64,000 nt of DNA from Diabrotica undecimpunctata (lineage: Eukaryota; Arthropoda; Insecta; Coleoptera; Chrysomelidae), in assembly GCF_040954645.1 (NCBI RefSeq), contig NC_092811.1:86171199-86235198 (forward strand), read 5' to 3'. Both the position numbers and the translations under genes were made by a program. Below, one piece after another: positions 54,809 through 64,000 of the stretch. Below the pieces are notes generated by a model. That model was given only the letters and a program-made list of their open reading frames with translations, was not told where the DNA came from and ran no database searches. The first letter of the stretch is position 1. Every line of letters begins with the position of its first letter.

Positions 54809-55263
54809 TGTATATAGTTATATATTTTTAAACTAAATTGTTTAAAAACTGCTTTATATATAGTTATTTATTTTGAAAATTGGCATCTGACTTCTGTAAG
54901 TGACGGTTGTTTTAAGTATATATTTACCAATTATGTGTAATATAAAAATTTTGTTCCTTCTTAGAAGTTTATAAAAAGTGCAAGTATGTAGGTACCTAAA
55001 TAAGTAGATATTTTTTTATATTAATACCTTATTAGTTTTAATTCGCATAAAGATTAGACATATTTGACAAAGAAAACATGATAAACTTTTGTTTTTATTT
55101 AAAATGTATGAAGAAAGTAAAATAATATGCAAAATATCCATATTTAGGATGACTAAGTTACGAGTGCTTATGTATACAATTAAGAGCAATGTGAGTACTA
55201 CGCTGCAAGTGACGTAGCTGCGCAAGGTCAACGCGATTTTGCACTTCGGAATAGATGGCCCTG
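54809..55263. other. P-element 3' non-coding region
   Basis: A+T-rich sequence up to the right end of the element. No gene seen. Confidence 0.6.
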
Positions 55264-55758
55264 AATTAGTTTAGTTGTCAACCTCAAAACTAAAGTTTGT
55301 TTAGGAAGAAGAAGTGTTGTTTGGTCTTTGTTTTTTAATAGTTAAAACTCTCTTTCTTGGTCTAAGGTTAAAACAGATTGGGGCAATGATTAGTTTAGAG
55401 GTTTACTAAACATTGATTTACGTAGAGGTTAACTTTTTTCCCGTTCTCGGGCAATTGTGCAGCCGCCTTAACCTATGTGGCGAATTTGTGGGTCCGCAGT
55501 CATATAAACCTAAACAAACAACTATAACCTATGGACTACCTTAGCTCTGACGTCACAATGGGCGGGAATTTTAAAATCTGTCCAAACATTTCTAATTTGT
55601 GTCTATTTGTCCCATAAGAAGTTGGATATATTGGCACATATTGGTTTTTTTTTTAATTGTTTGAAGAATAAGGTATTTTGCTAATGAACATTCATTATGT
55701 GCGATTGGTATTATTTGTTGTTCGTGAATTTGTGAGGTAAGAATATAAAAGGATTAAG
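55264..55758 (+). other. Arm B: zinc-finger flank and MULE 5' region
   Basis: It matches arm A 1261-1343 plus 2480-2908, without the TIR element at 1344-2479. It shows the empty site for that element. Confidence 0.8.
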
Positions 55759-56197
55759 ATGTTCATCTTAAGAAATGATGCTGTCAGTGTGGACATGTGG
55801 GTCCAAGAACAACGAAGTTTTGAGGAAAATACGGTCATATTTTATAAAAAGCAGGGTATTGAACATGATAATCTTGAGCAGAATGATTTCTGTTTAATAA
55901 TTATGAATAAATCACAGACATATATTTTAGAGAAGTTTGGTGAAAACATAATTGTCATAGATTCAACACATGGTTTAAATGGTTATAACTTTGAACTTAC
56001 AACATTAATGGTTCTGGATGAATTTGGCGAAGGGTTTTCATGTTCATGTATGTTCACAAACCGGCAGGGCACATTTATACATAAGCTTTTTTTTTGAAAA
56101 ACTTAGGGATGCTCTAGGAGATGTAATTACTCCTAAAACTTTTATGTCTGACATTACGGGGGTATTCTACAAAGCTTGGCAGTAAGTAATGGGCAAT
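55759..56197 (+). pseudogene. MULE transposase, 5' portion (arm B)
   Basis: The cleanest MULE copy: frame 55759-56097 with VDMWVQEQRSFEENTVIFYK, NDFCLIIMNKSQTYILEKFG and IDSTHGLNGYNFELTTLMVL. The Trp expected before MFTNRQ is Cys (SCSCMFTNRQ). A one-base insertion in a T run near 56094 shifts the frame after HKLFF. The copy ends at ATGGGCAA, where a copia LTR begins; the middle of the MULE is gone. Confidence 0.82.
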
Positions 56198-56311
56198 TAT
56201 TGAATATTTGCTCTTGTGATTATCTCTTTATTATTTAAATTTACAATTATAAGATACATTCATATTATACCTTTTTTATTGTTCCTAAAAACTAACCATG
56301 ATACCTAATAT

Positions 56312-59223
56312 CGTGGGCGTTCTGGGAAAATCCACTAACTCACAAAAGTAAAGTTTTGAGAAAAACGCATTTAAAGATTTCTATACCTCTTAAAAATCAG
56401 GAACACTGGTTGGTCAGGTTCTGGTACCTGGATATGATTTGGAAGTATGTTATCCACACGTGGTGCGCACATTCATGTAAAAATATTTTAAAAAACAATA
56501 TTTTATTGATGAAAACTGTGAAAAAGATGGAGTTAGTTGATTTTCCTTGTCACTGAATGCACCTATTTAATATAACGGTTAAAACATTTAAATGTATAAA
56601 TTAATATTTATGGAGTAAAACCTTTTATAATAAAAGACAAAAAGGTCTTGAATATTTATATTATCAAAAAACAGATATACATAGAGATAAGTGCAGACAC
56701 TAAGGGTTTTGAACACTATGTCATCTTCGGTACCACTATCCCTAACATCGGGTTCAATTATGACATCTGTTACCAGTTTTGACATGAGAAGAGACCTGTA
56801 CCAACCCTGAAATTCATCTGGTATAATGTTGTTTTTGCACAATTTCATTAAATCCTTCTTTTTTTGAATACTATTTGTGTAAAGCTTGGGTAAATCTTTT
56901 GGTTGATTTGGTGGCCTCCCCTTTCCATAAATAGGAATTGAGCGGTAGGAGTCGGTATGTCTACACTTATATTGAATTATGCCTGTGCCTGGTTCATGCT
57001 TGGAATATTTTAAGCTTTTAATTAGTAACCAATTAACAACCTTCCCAGTTTCGTCTTTAGATCTATTTTTGATAAGATAATTTTGAAAGGTGCTTCAAAT
57101 CATAAAAATCTGTGTACTTTAGTTCTGTAATTTTGTACGGTTTGGAATTTTTTGATTTTCGCGTAGATCGGGCTATCTGGAAGATATTTAACCAATCGTT
57201 CATTGAATACACAGATACATGCTTTTTCGCTTTTTCTATCGCACTATGCATCGAATCAGCTTCCATATAACTGTGCCCGCTTTCCATAAATTTATGTTCT
57301 ATAAAGTTAATACGTGAATTGTTCACTCCGTATAACAAAAGGACTGCCACATGTTGATTTCTGTTTTGTCCTCCACATGTATCAGATCAAAATGCTATTT
57401 CAGTTACATGTGGAGGTAACTGGTTAATGTATTTAAAGAGGCACGTTCCTATCTCTGAACTCCCTCGTTTGCCTTTTATTTCAGTCTGACAATAACAACT
57501 TGCTTCTTCGGATGATTGGTATATGGTAAGGTTATATACACATAATTTGCGAGAGTAATACATTGGGCTAACATCTGAACTTCGTATCTGTAACACAGAT
57601 TGTAGATCAAATGTTGCATACACAAAAGTATTATCTTGTAGTCATCTCTCCTTTGTAAATAACACTGCAGTGTCTCATTATCTAGGTTTTCCGCTGCAAA
57701 TGGCTTATGCGTTTAACATATTAAGCACTGATCCTTTTTCGACTTAAAAAATGAATAATTATAATTTCGGCCAAATATTCGTTTGTACGTTACCAGTAAC
57801 ACTGGTGGTTTTCCTTTCTCCTCCAATTCCCCCGTTTCGCATTTTTCTGTATACAACTGATACATTTTGAATATAGACAAATTGCTATCCAAATACTGCC
57901 TTTTAGTGTATTGTCGGTAGTAATGCGATTCTATTGTGGGAAAACTTTCTATGTGGCATTTTATCTCGGCGATAACTTCAGGCTTAGTTTTATTGGCAGG
58001 AGATGACATCCCTCTTTTGTCATTACCAACAAAATTTCCAGATAAACCTCTATGTTTAAAAGCATTTGGAACAACACAGTTACCAATGTTAAGTGTTTTT
58101 AAGAAGAAAAGCTGGCATATACGACGTTTGGTTTTATTCTTCTGAAAATGGTATTGTTTAGAATTTTGACGAATGACTGAGTCATCATTTTTGCGTCGTC
58201 TTCTTTCTGGACTTTTTACGGTAACATTACTTAAAATAAAATCTTTCTGTCTGACAAAATCAAGATTCCAGTATGCTAAACACATCACTTTCCTGTTTTC
58301 TTCTGTGAAGTCCTCGTGACATTTAAAGCGGTAATTTTGACAATCAACTGGTTGGGGTGTCTTAGCTGGTCGTTTTTTTTTCTTAATTTGATAATCTATA
58401 CCCTGACTTCGTCTTTTCCTGGCAACATTATATTTCTAAGTTTTAAAACTGGTTGCTTTTCACCTATTTAATTTTTTGATTGGACTCCTACTGTTTTCAG
58501 TGCTGTTCGGCTTAGACAGAGATAAATCACTATTATACTTAGACAGAGATAAATAACTATTATACGTTGGATCGTTGACGGAATCATCACTAAATGGATC
58601 TACAACAAACACTAAAATTAACGAATTGTACTTAAAATCTATATAAGTTTTATACCGGACAGTGGAGTTGTAGTTCTACATATTGACACAGATTGGGGTT
58701 CTTCCTGAACAGCATTAACCTCGATCTGGATTTTGTGCCTTCTCAGCATCCTCCATCATTTTACACAATAACTTTCCTCTGCTATACATTCTAAAGAATT
58801 TTATAAACTAACCACTAAACTAACCACGTTGCATCGACGTCCAAACAATTAAATTTAATGAAGTGTTTAGCAAACATAACCGCACTATTTGGAGTTAGTT
58901 GATTCTCCTTGTTCCAGGTTCTACTATTGCGGCTTGTATAGGCAACTAAAATTACACTATGTGCAGTTAGTTGATTTTTCCTGCCAAGCTTTGTAATTGT
59001 TTGTGAATAAGAATCAACTAAGTGCACTTAATTTATTTCTGCTGTATAAAAAAATCCGCTAAAGGAGTTGGACTAAATCATAGTTCAGATTTAAAAATGA
59101 TGAATGACGAATTTGAAGATATAGGGTTTTTCCTGTTAAAATATTGATGTTTCTGGATTTAATCGTAATAAAATGTCAAAATTGAAAAAAATGGAGTTAG
59201 TGGATTTTCCCAGAACGCCCACG
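56312..59223 (-). mobile_element. Sola-like element 3 (2912 bp)
   Basis: Perfect 30-bp terminal inverted repeats (CGTGGGCGTTCTGGGAAAAT continuing CCACTAACTC) are flanked by ATAT at 56308-56311 and 59224-59227. The motif AGTTAGT-G/T-GATTTTCC from inside the repeat recurs at about 56529, 58891 and 58969. The gene inside is broken. Confidence 0.88.
56690..58600 (-). pseudogene. Sola-like transposase 3, broken
   Basis: An N-terminal exon piece (DPFSDDSVNDPTYNSYLSLS, with a duplicated LSLSK unit) is followed by an acceptor near 58440 and the frame KRRSQGIDYQIKKKKRPAKT, VDCQNYRFKCHEDFTEENRK, NDKRGMSSPANKTKPEVIAE and HYYRQYTKRQYLDSNLSIFK. After a shift near 57710 come FDLQSVLQIRSSDVSP and RGSSEIGTCLFKYINQLPPH. 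A TGA near 57389 precedes [12 protein letters not shown], then GHSYMEADSMHSAIEKAKKH and the C-terminal IIPDEFQGWYRSLLM. The same catalytic motifs as at 22310-25012 are present, but the protein is interrupted at least four times. Confidence 0.8.
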
Positions 59224-59410
59224 ATATATGTTGACGTTGACAGCAGTCATTCATCAGGACTTCCGTCAACCTACACTATGTACCAACCTATACTTAACAC
59301 TCCTCCTCGATTTGAACTTCAATACATTACTTAGGAGAAAAAATCGCTTAAATCTAAACAATTAAAAAATATATATATAGATCAATATTTTTACAAAAAT
59401 TTTACATCAG

Positions 59411-60620
59411 TTAAGAAACGCCTGACATTGACCTTAGATGGCAAAATTTTTCTTTAGATAAAGGCTTTGTCAATATATCTGCCAAATTATTTTCAGAGCA
59501 AATATAATCAATACATATCAGTTGTTCTGAAACTAAATCTTTTATATAATGCTCTTTAATGTCAATGTGCTTGGCACGTTTAGAATTTTCAAAGGACTGA
59601 CACATTGCTATTGTACTTAAATTATCAATCAAAAGTTTTGATTTACCTTGTACATTAAAGTCAGATGAAAAACCTTTTAAGTAAATCAATTCTTGAGCTG
59701 AGGTAGCCGCAGCTATGTATTCAGCTTCTGCAGTTGAAACAGCAACACAGTTTTGTTTCTGGGATAACCACGAAACTGGATTCCCACAATAAAATACAAT
59801 ACATCCTGTAATACTTTTCCTGTCAATTTTATTTGATGCCCAATCTGAATCTGAATAAAAAACTAGTTCCCATGGTTTCTTTTTATATGTCAATGAAAAA
59901 TTGTGTGTCTCTTTCAAATAACGCAACACTCTTTTTCCTGCTTTCCAAGTTTGTTGTGAAGGTTTATCAAGTACTCTACTAAGATATGAAACAGCAAACA
60001 TAATATCCGGTCTAGATGTAGTTGCTATGTACATAAGACTACCTATAAGTTTCCTATACCGAACATCAATTACTTCTAGAGTGTTATCTATCTGAAAATT
60101 TGTTTCCATTGGCGATGCCGCACCTTTACAATCACTCATACCAAATGAACTCAATACCTTTGATATCATTTTCGGCTGTCCTAATGTGAGATTACCGCTT
60201 TCTCTTGATATTGTTATTCCTAAAAAGTTCTTCACTTCACCCAGATCCTTGGCACAAAAATTGTTTTTCAAAATATCTATTGTTTCTTTTATTTTCTGTT
60301 CATGTCCTGTTAATATTATATCGTCAACATAAACAATCATAAATATGTCTTCTCCAATATATAGACAAAAATCGTGTTTTGATCTACTAAATCTATTCTC
60401 TGTTACAACTCTATTAAAAGTATGATTCCAGCATTTTGGTGATGCTTTTAAACCATATAATGCTCTATTTAATTTTAAAACCTTTCCCCTGTCTATTATT
60501 AGTCCTTGTGGAGGATAAATATATATCTCTGAATCAAGTTTTCCATTTAAGAAAGCTGTTGGCACATCAAGTTGATAAATGTTCCAGTCTCTTTGCAGTG
60601 CATGAGCCAGCATCATTCTC
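59411..60620 (-). CDS. copia reverse transcriptase and RNase H, partial but open
   Basis: An open frame of about 403 residues to the natural stop at 59411. The RT shows WNIYQLDVPTAFLNGKLDSE (first Asp), YGLKASPKCW and the catalytic FMIVYVDDIILTG. The connection includes GSLMYIATTSRPDIMFAVSY. RNase H follows with YSDSDWASNKIDRKSITGC, VSTAEAEYIAAATSAQEL and KHIDIKEHYIKDL. There is no lesion inside. The N-terminal side is cut by the RTE junction, so integrase and gag are absent. Confidence 0.88.
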
Positions 60621-61809
60621 ACTGTGCTTTACTCTCACGTCTTTTATTTTTATTGAGCTTTCGTGGTTTACTATAACATAATCAATAATAGACCTCAATT
60701 TTCTTATTTCTTGTGTCCAAATGTATTTGTGTATGTCTTTATGTTTGTAGAAGCCGTTTGTAATCTTTAAGTGGTTTATTTCGCATAGCTCAATCAATCT
60801 CTCCCCGTTATCGTTCATTATATCTTCTCCAAATCTACCAACTGTTCTGTCGTTTTCTTTTCTTCCTGTTCTTCCATTTAGGTCACCGGCGATAATTATT
60901 TCTTGGTTCTTCTTTCTCTTTTCGATTTCTTCTTGCAGTTGTTCTATGAATTGTTCTTTTTCTGCAATTGAGCTGTCTTCTGTTGGACCGTATACTGCTA
61001 GTAAGATAATTTGTCTTCCGTATACTTTTAAGTTAAGCTTGGCAATTCTTTCGTTTATTGGTTCCCAGTTTCCGATTGCGTGTTCCCATTTCTTTTTCAG
61101 TATAATTGCAATTCCTGCTTTTGCCCTTTCTTTCTTATCTATTCCGCTCCAACAGTGAATGACTTCTCCCATTTTTTCGGTACCGTTTCCTTTCTTTTTC
61201 GTCTCAGTCATTATCATTATATCTAGTTTCATTCTTTCGAATTCCGCTATTACCTCTTTGTCCTTTGTTCGCCATCCTTGTTACGTTCCATGTGCCGAGT
61301 GCGAGTTTTCTCTGGCTTTTCTTTCTTGTTGTCGTTTGGTTGAGTTTTGAAGATGGGCTTCTTTCACTTAAAGCAAAACTGCCCCCCCCCGTATGGTGTG
61401 GGTTACCACCCGGGGATTAATCTTTGTTTTTTTTTCATTTTGCCCTTTGTTTTTCAGCCCTTGAGGTTTTTTCTATGTGCCAGGTTGCTAACGCCTGACG
61501 CCAGAACTCCCTTTTGGAGGACCTTGTATTCAGCCGCCCACTCTGGGTCAGACGCTGTTCGTAGCCGTCCACTCTGGATCAGCCGCTACTATTGATTTTA
61601 TACAATCCCTAAAATCCAGGGATGCCACTTCCGCCATCTACGTCGTACCGAAGATCTTCTTCTCCGCTGTTACTACCGTTGTGGTCTTCACCTATATCCC
61701 TAGGCAGGGGTCCGTGTTATACCCCACAGAACTGGGTCCCAACCTGAACTTAGTCATCTATTCACTCCGGCTTACTGAAGTGATAGATGTCCACCCCCGC
61801 GGCTACCAC
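60621..61809 (-). mobile_element. RTE LINE copy in arm B, 5' part only
   Basis: It corresponds to 6186-7415 of arm A and has the same right-hand junction to MULE sequence (ATTACTTTTTAA at 61810-61821). Its RT half and tail are replaced by the copia element. Small differences from arm A include a shorter poly-C run. Confidence 0.88.
60640..61232 (-). pseudogene. RTE endonuclease domain (arm B)
   Basis: Nearly identical to 6183-6791: IIAGDLNGRTGRKENDRTVG, IIDYVIVNHES and a few substitutions (for example Gly for Glu in the segment HAIGNWEPINERI). It lacks the RT half, and the leftmost codons belong to copia. No activity is possible. Confidence 0.82.
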
Positions 61810-62287
61810 ATTACTTTTTAAATAACACAATATGTTAACTTATACACTACATAGGATTACAAATAATAAACCACCGACAATAAACAAACATGAAAATGAA
61901 AGTAGTGAAGAAATTAAAATGCACTTAAACACAATGCAAAACATAAACAATGAACATTGTAATATTGAAGTTGAAGCTATGCAGAAAAAAGTTTTTACTT
62001 TGCTAACAAATATATCTGAACAAGTAAGGGAATCTTCCAATATAAAGGCTTTACAAGAATGTTGCAGCTACTTAAAAAAGACTTCTTTAATATTAAATGT
62101 TGAAGCTAATAGTGTGTCGCCGTTGCTACCCAATACTGTTAGATCTGAACCTACAAACAAGAAAATTGAGAAGCAATTGCAGTTTTCTCTACAAAGAATA
62201 AACAAAAACTTAAAACTTTTGTCAAAAAGCCAAATATGGATGAAAAAAGTTAATTTCGGATGTGTTAAATACACGTCCGTATATTAG
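61810..62287 (+). pseudogene. MULE transposase 3' portion (arm B)
   Basis: An open frame of 151 residues (61832-62287). Its last 122 residues are identical to the arm A copy at 8500-8868. It carries no catalytic residues. It is separated from the 5' MULE part (55759-56197) by the copia and RTE sequences, so no full protein can be made. Confidence 0.78.
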
Positions 62288-63370
62288 CTCTAATGTAGAT
62301 CACAAATATTCTAAAAGTACTAATAAATAAAATTAATAAAATTGTTGTTTTAAAATTCCATAAAATGAAATAAAATTTAAATTTTTCAAAACCTGCTTCA
62401 TTTTATAGTCAACTTTTCTGTAACTCCTTATGAATTTGTCTCTGTTAAAAACAACTATGAATTTTTTTCTTGTCTTAAAACAGGTAAAAGTTAATAAAGA
62501 ATAACTTTCGCTAAAAATATTAACTTTCTTAGCACAGTCTCTGCGGACATATTGTAAATAATAACTTAATAATTTTTAGAATATACTAATCCCGATGGCT
62601 TATAAGTTAATATTTTTGTTTTTGAAACAGCGTTCACTTGAAACAAACATTTGAATTGCGCGCGGTTTTAAGTAAAGATACCAACCTGTAGCCAATATCA
62701 CAATGAGCACGGAGAGCTCTCGATAGCCGTACCTGTTCATTCGCAATGGACTACCTGACCTTTTAAACTTACATTTAAGACTATAATAAAAACAGTTTTG
62801 ATAGTTTTTATCGCGCAGAATTGGTACAAGAGCATAAGGATAATTCTTCTCATTAGAGCAACATCAATCATTACTTGTGCATTAATTCATCTTTCTGTCT
62901 ATTCTAAATAAAATACAAATTAAAACTTGTATGTTTTTATTTTTCAATTCTTGCCCAAGCAAAAATCTAAATAAATAAAACATCAAATTGGAAATTTTAT
63001 CAGCTAACAAAAATACATTTCAAGGTAGTTATTTTTTATTAAATAGACTTGAGTGCATAGAAAAAATTTCAAAAAATTTGATATTAGGGTGTCTATGGAA
63101 ACCAAAAATTTCGGTAAGTGGTCTACGGAGCAAAAAAATTTGGAAGCCCTACTCTAGTATTACACACTTTAACATAAATAGCCTCCAGCAAATGTCCCAT
63201 CAATATAACTAATTCGTGGTAGCCAAGTATTAATTGCAATGTTGATTTTTATCTCAATGATATTTGATATTTTTATCACTGTGAAGCAGAATTCGCTAAA
63301 CCTTGGATGAGATTTTTACGCTCAGTATAAGAGAAATTTCAAACATAGTATTTTTTCAAAAGCTATTTTT
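62288..63370. other. Non-coding segment shared with 8869-10018
   Basis: No supportable gene. It follows arm A closely until the finger remnants, apart from small indels near 62519 and 63158. Confidence 0.6.
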
Positions 63371-64000
63371 TTAATTACAGATTTTCCTAGTGTGCACTCC
63401 CAAATGTTTTTTAACTTTCGTAAGTACTTGTTACGAAAAACTATTATTTGCTGTTTAAAACAAATTTTACACTTGTTCACTCTTAAATTCGCTTCAAAGA
63501 ATCTGCTTGGCTAAACTTTTCACAACAAATTTCTCACTTGTAATGCTTTTCTTCAGTGTTCACTCTCATATGTGTTTTCAAAGAATCTGCTTGGGTAAAC
63601 TGTTAAGAACAAATTTCACACTTAGTGAAAAATAAAGGTTCTTTTTTCAGTGTACACTCTTAAATGTCTTTTAAAAGAATCTGCTTCGTTACACTGTTTA
63701 AAACAAATTTTACACTCGTAAGGTTTTTCACCAATATGCACTCTCAAATGCATTTTTAGCACGTAAATGCAAGTATCTGCTTGATTAAATTTCTTAAAAC
63801 AAATTTCACACTTGTAAGGCTTTTCTTCAGTGTGCACTAACAAATGTTTTTTCAAATTACTTGCTGAAAAAAACTACTTAAAACAAATTTCACATTTGTA
63901 GGGGGCTTTCCATAGCATGCACTCTCAAATGTGTTTTTAAATTACCTACTCCAATAAATTTCTTAAAACCAATTTCACACTTATAAGGCTTTTCTCCGGT
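63371..64000 (-). pseudogene. Decayed C2H2 finger array (arm B), running off the window
   Basis: It matches 10019-11340 without the mariner-like MITE. One stretch reads [20 protein letters not shown], then [20 protein letters not shown]; other units have stops or lost Cys. By analogy with arm A, an intact finger exon probably begins a few hundred bases beyond the right edge. Confidence 0.8.

Larger units (their letters stand above)
52910..55263 (+). mobile_element. P element, internally deleted (2354 bp)
   Basis: AATTAGTTT occurs at 52901-52909 and 55264-55272, on either side of the insert, and once in arm A. This is consistent with the 8-bp duplication of P elements (the ninth base is ambiguous). 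The left end begins CATGG and the right end, other strand, CAGGG; the inverted repeat is short and imperfect. Coding exons for a THAP finger and the P catalytic core are present, but the central coding part is missing. Confidence 0.82.
56201..60620 (-). mobile_element. copia-type LTR retrotransposon, 5' part lost
   Basis: The minus-strand 3' half consists of RT/RNase H (60620-59411), a purine tract (GAGGAGGAGTG), then a 3' LTR that starts TGTTAAGTATAGG at 59299 and ends at 56201. The LTR is split by a Sola-like element (56312-59223), so its own length is about 183 bp. The right side joins RTE sequence at about 60620, with loss of gag, protease, integrase and the 5' LTR. Confidence 0.82.

Overview
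The window looks like A+T-rich nuclear DNA of an insect, most likely a TE-rich beetle. The evidence is GT-AG introns in reconstructable genes, tandem C2H2 zinc-finger genes, and a dense nest of insect-type transposable elements (RTE-, CR1- and I-like LINEs, BEL and copia LTR elements, piggyBac, hAT, P, MULE, PIF/Harbinger and a Sola-like family). The beetle assignment is inference from family composition. No prokaryotic signals, rRNA or tRNA genes were seen. Nearly all non-TE coding capacity belongs to one locus type: a C2H2 zinc-finger (ZNF) family on the minus strand.

Layout. 1-1135: three tandem N-terminal ZNF exons (arm A). 1344-2479: a TIR element. 2480-9150: a broken, internally duplicated MULE carrying a near-complete RTE LINE (3950-7415). 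10019-12634: decayed fingers, a mariner-like MITE, then a 12-finger exon. 13047-14870: small LINE and hAT scraps and ZNF scraps. 15370-16964: a second finger exon (14 fingers) with a decayed tail. 17665-26354: a decayed BEL element, with an apparently intact Sola-like DNA transposon (22054-25469) inside its gag gene. 26600-31740: CR1-like, RTE, PIF/Harbinger and other fragments.

31924-33065: second copy of the N-terminal exons (arm B). It is followed by a 19.7-kb nested hAT insertion (33066-52811, 8-bp target duplication) that contains three piggyBac elements, a near-complete I-like LINE, a second Sola-like element, a palindromic MITE and two copies of another palindromic repeat. Then come a short stretch of ZNF 5' flank, a P element (52910-55263), a MULE copy, a copia element truncated at its 5' side that carries a third Sola-like element in its LTR, the 5' part of an RTE copy, the MULE 3' part, and decayed fingers running off the window end.

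Arms A (1-11.4 kb) and B (31.9-64 kb) are paralogous copies of one original segment (N-terminal exons, MULE with RTE, fingers). Each arm later gained its own insertions. The N-terminal exons end and begin in phase 1, and both finger exons have a phase-1 acceptor, so arm-B N-terminal exons could splice to the finger exon at 15637-16964 across a roughly 16-kb TE-filled intron. The most functional-looking mobile gene is the three-exon Sola-like transposase at 22310-25012; most other TE genes carry frameshifts or stops.
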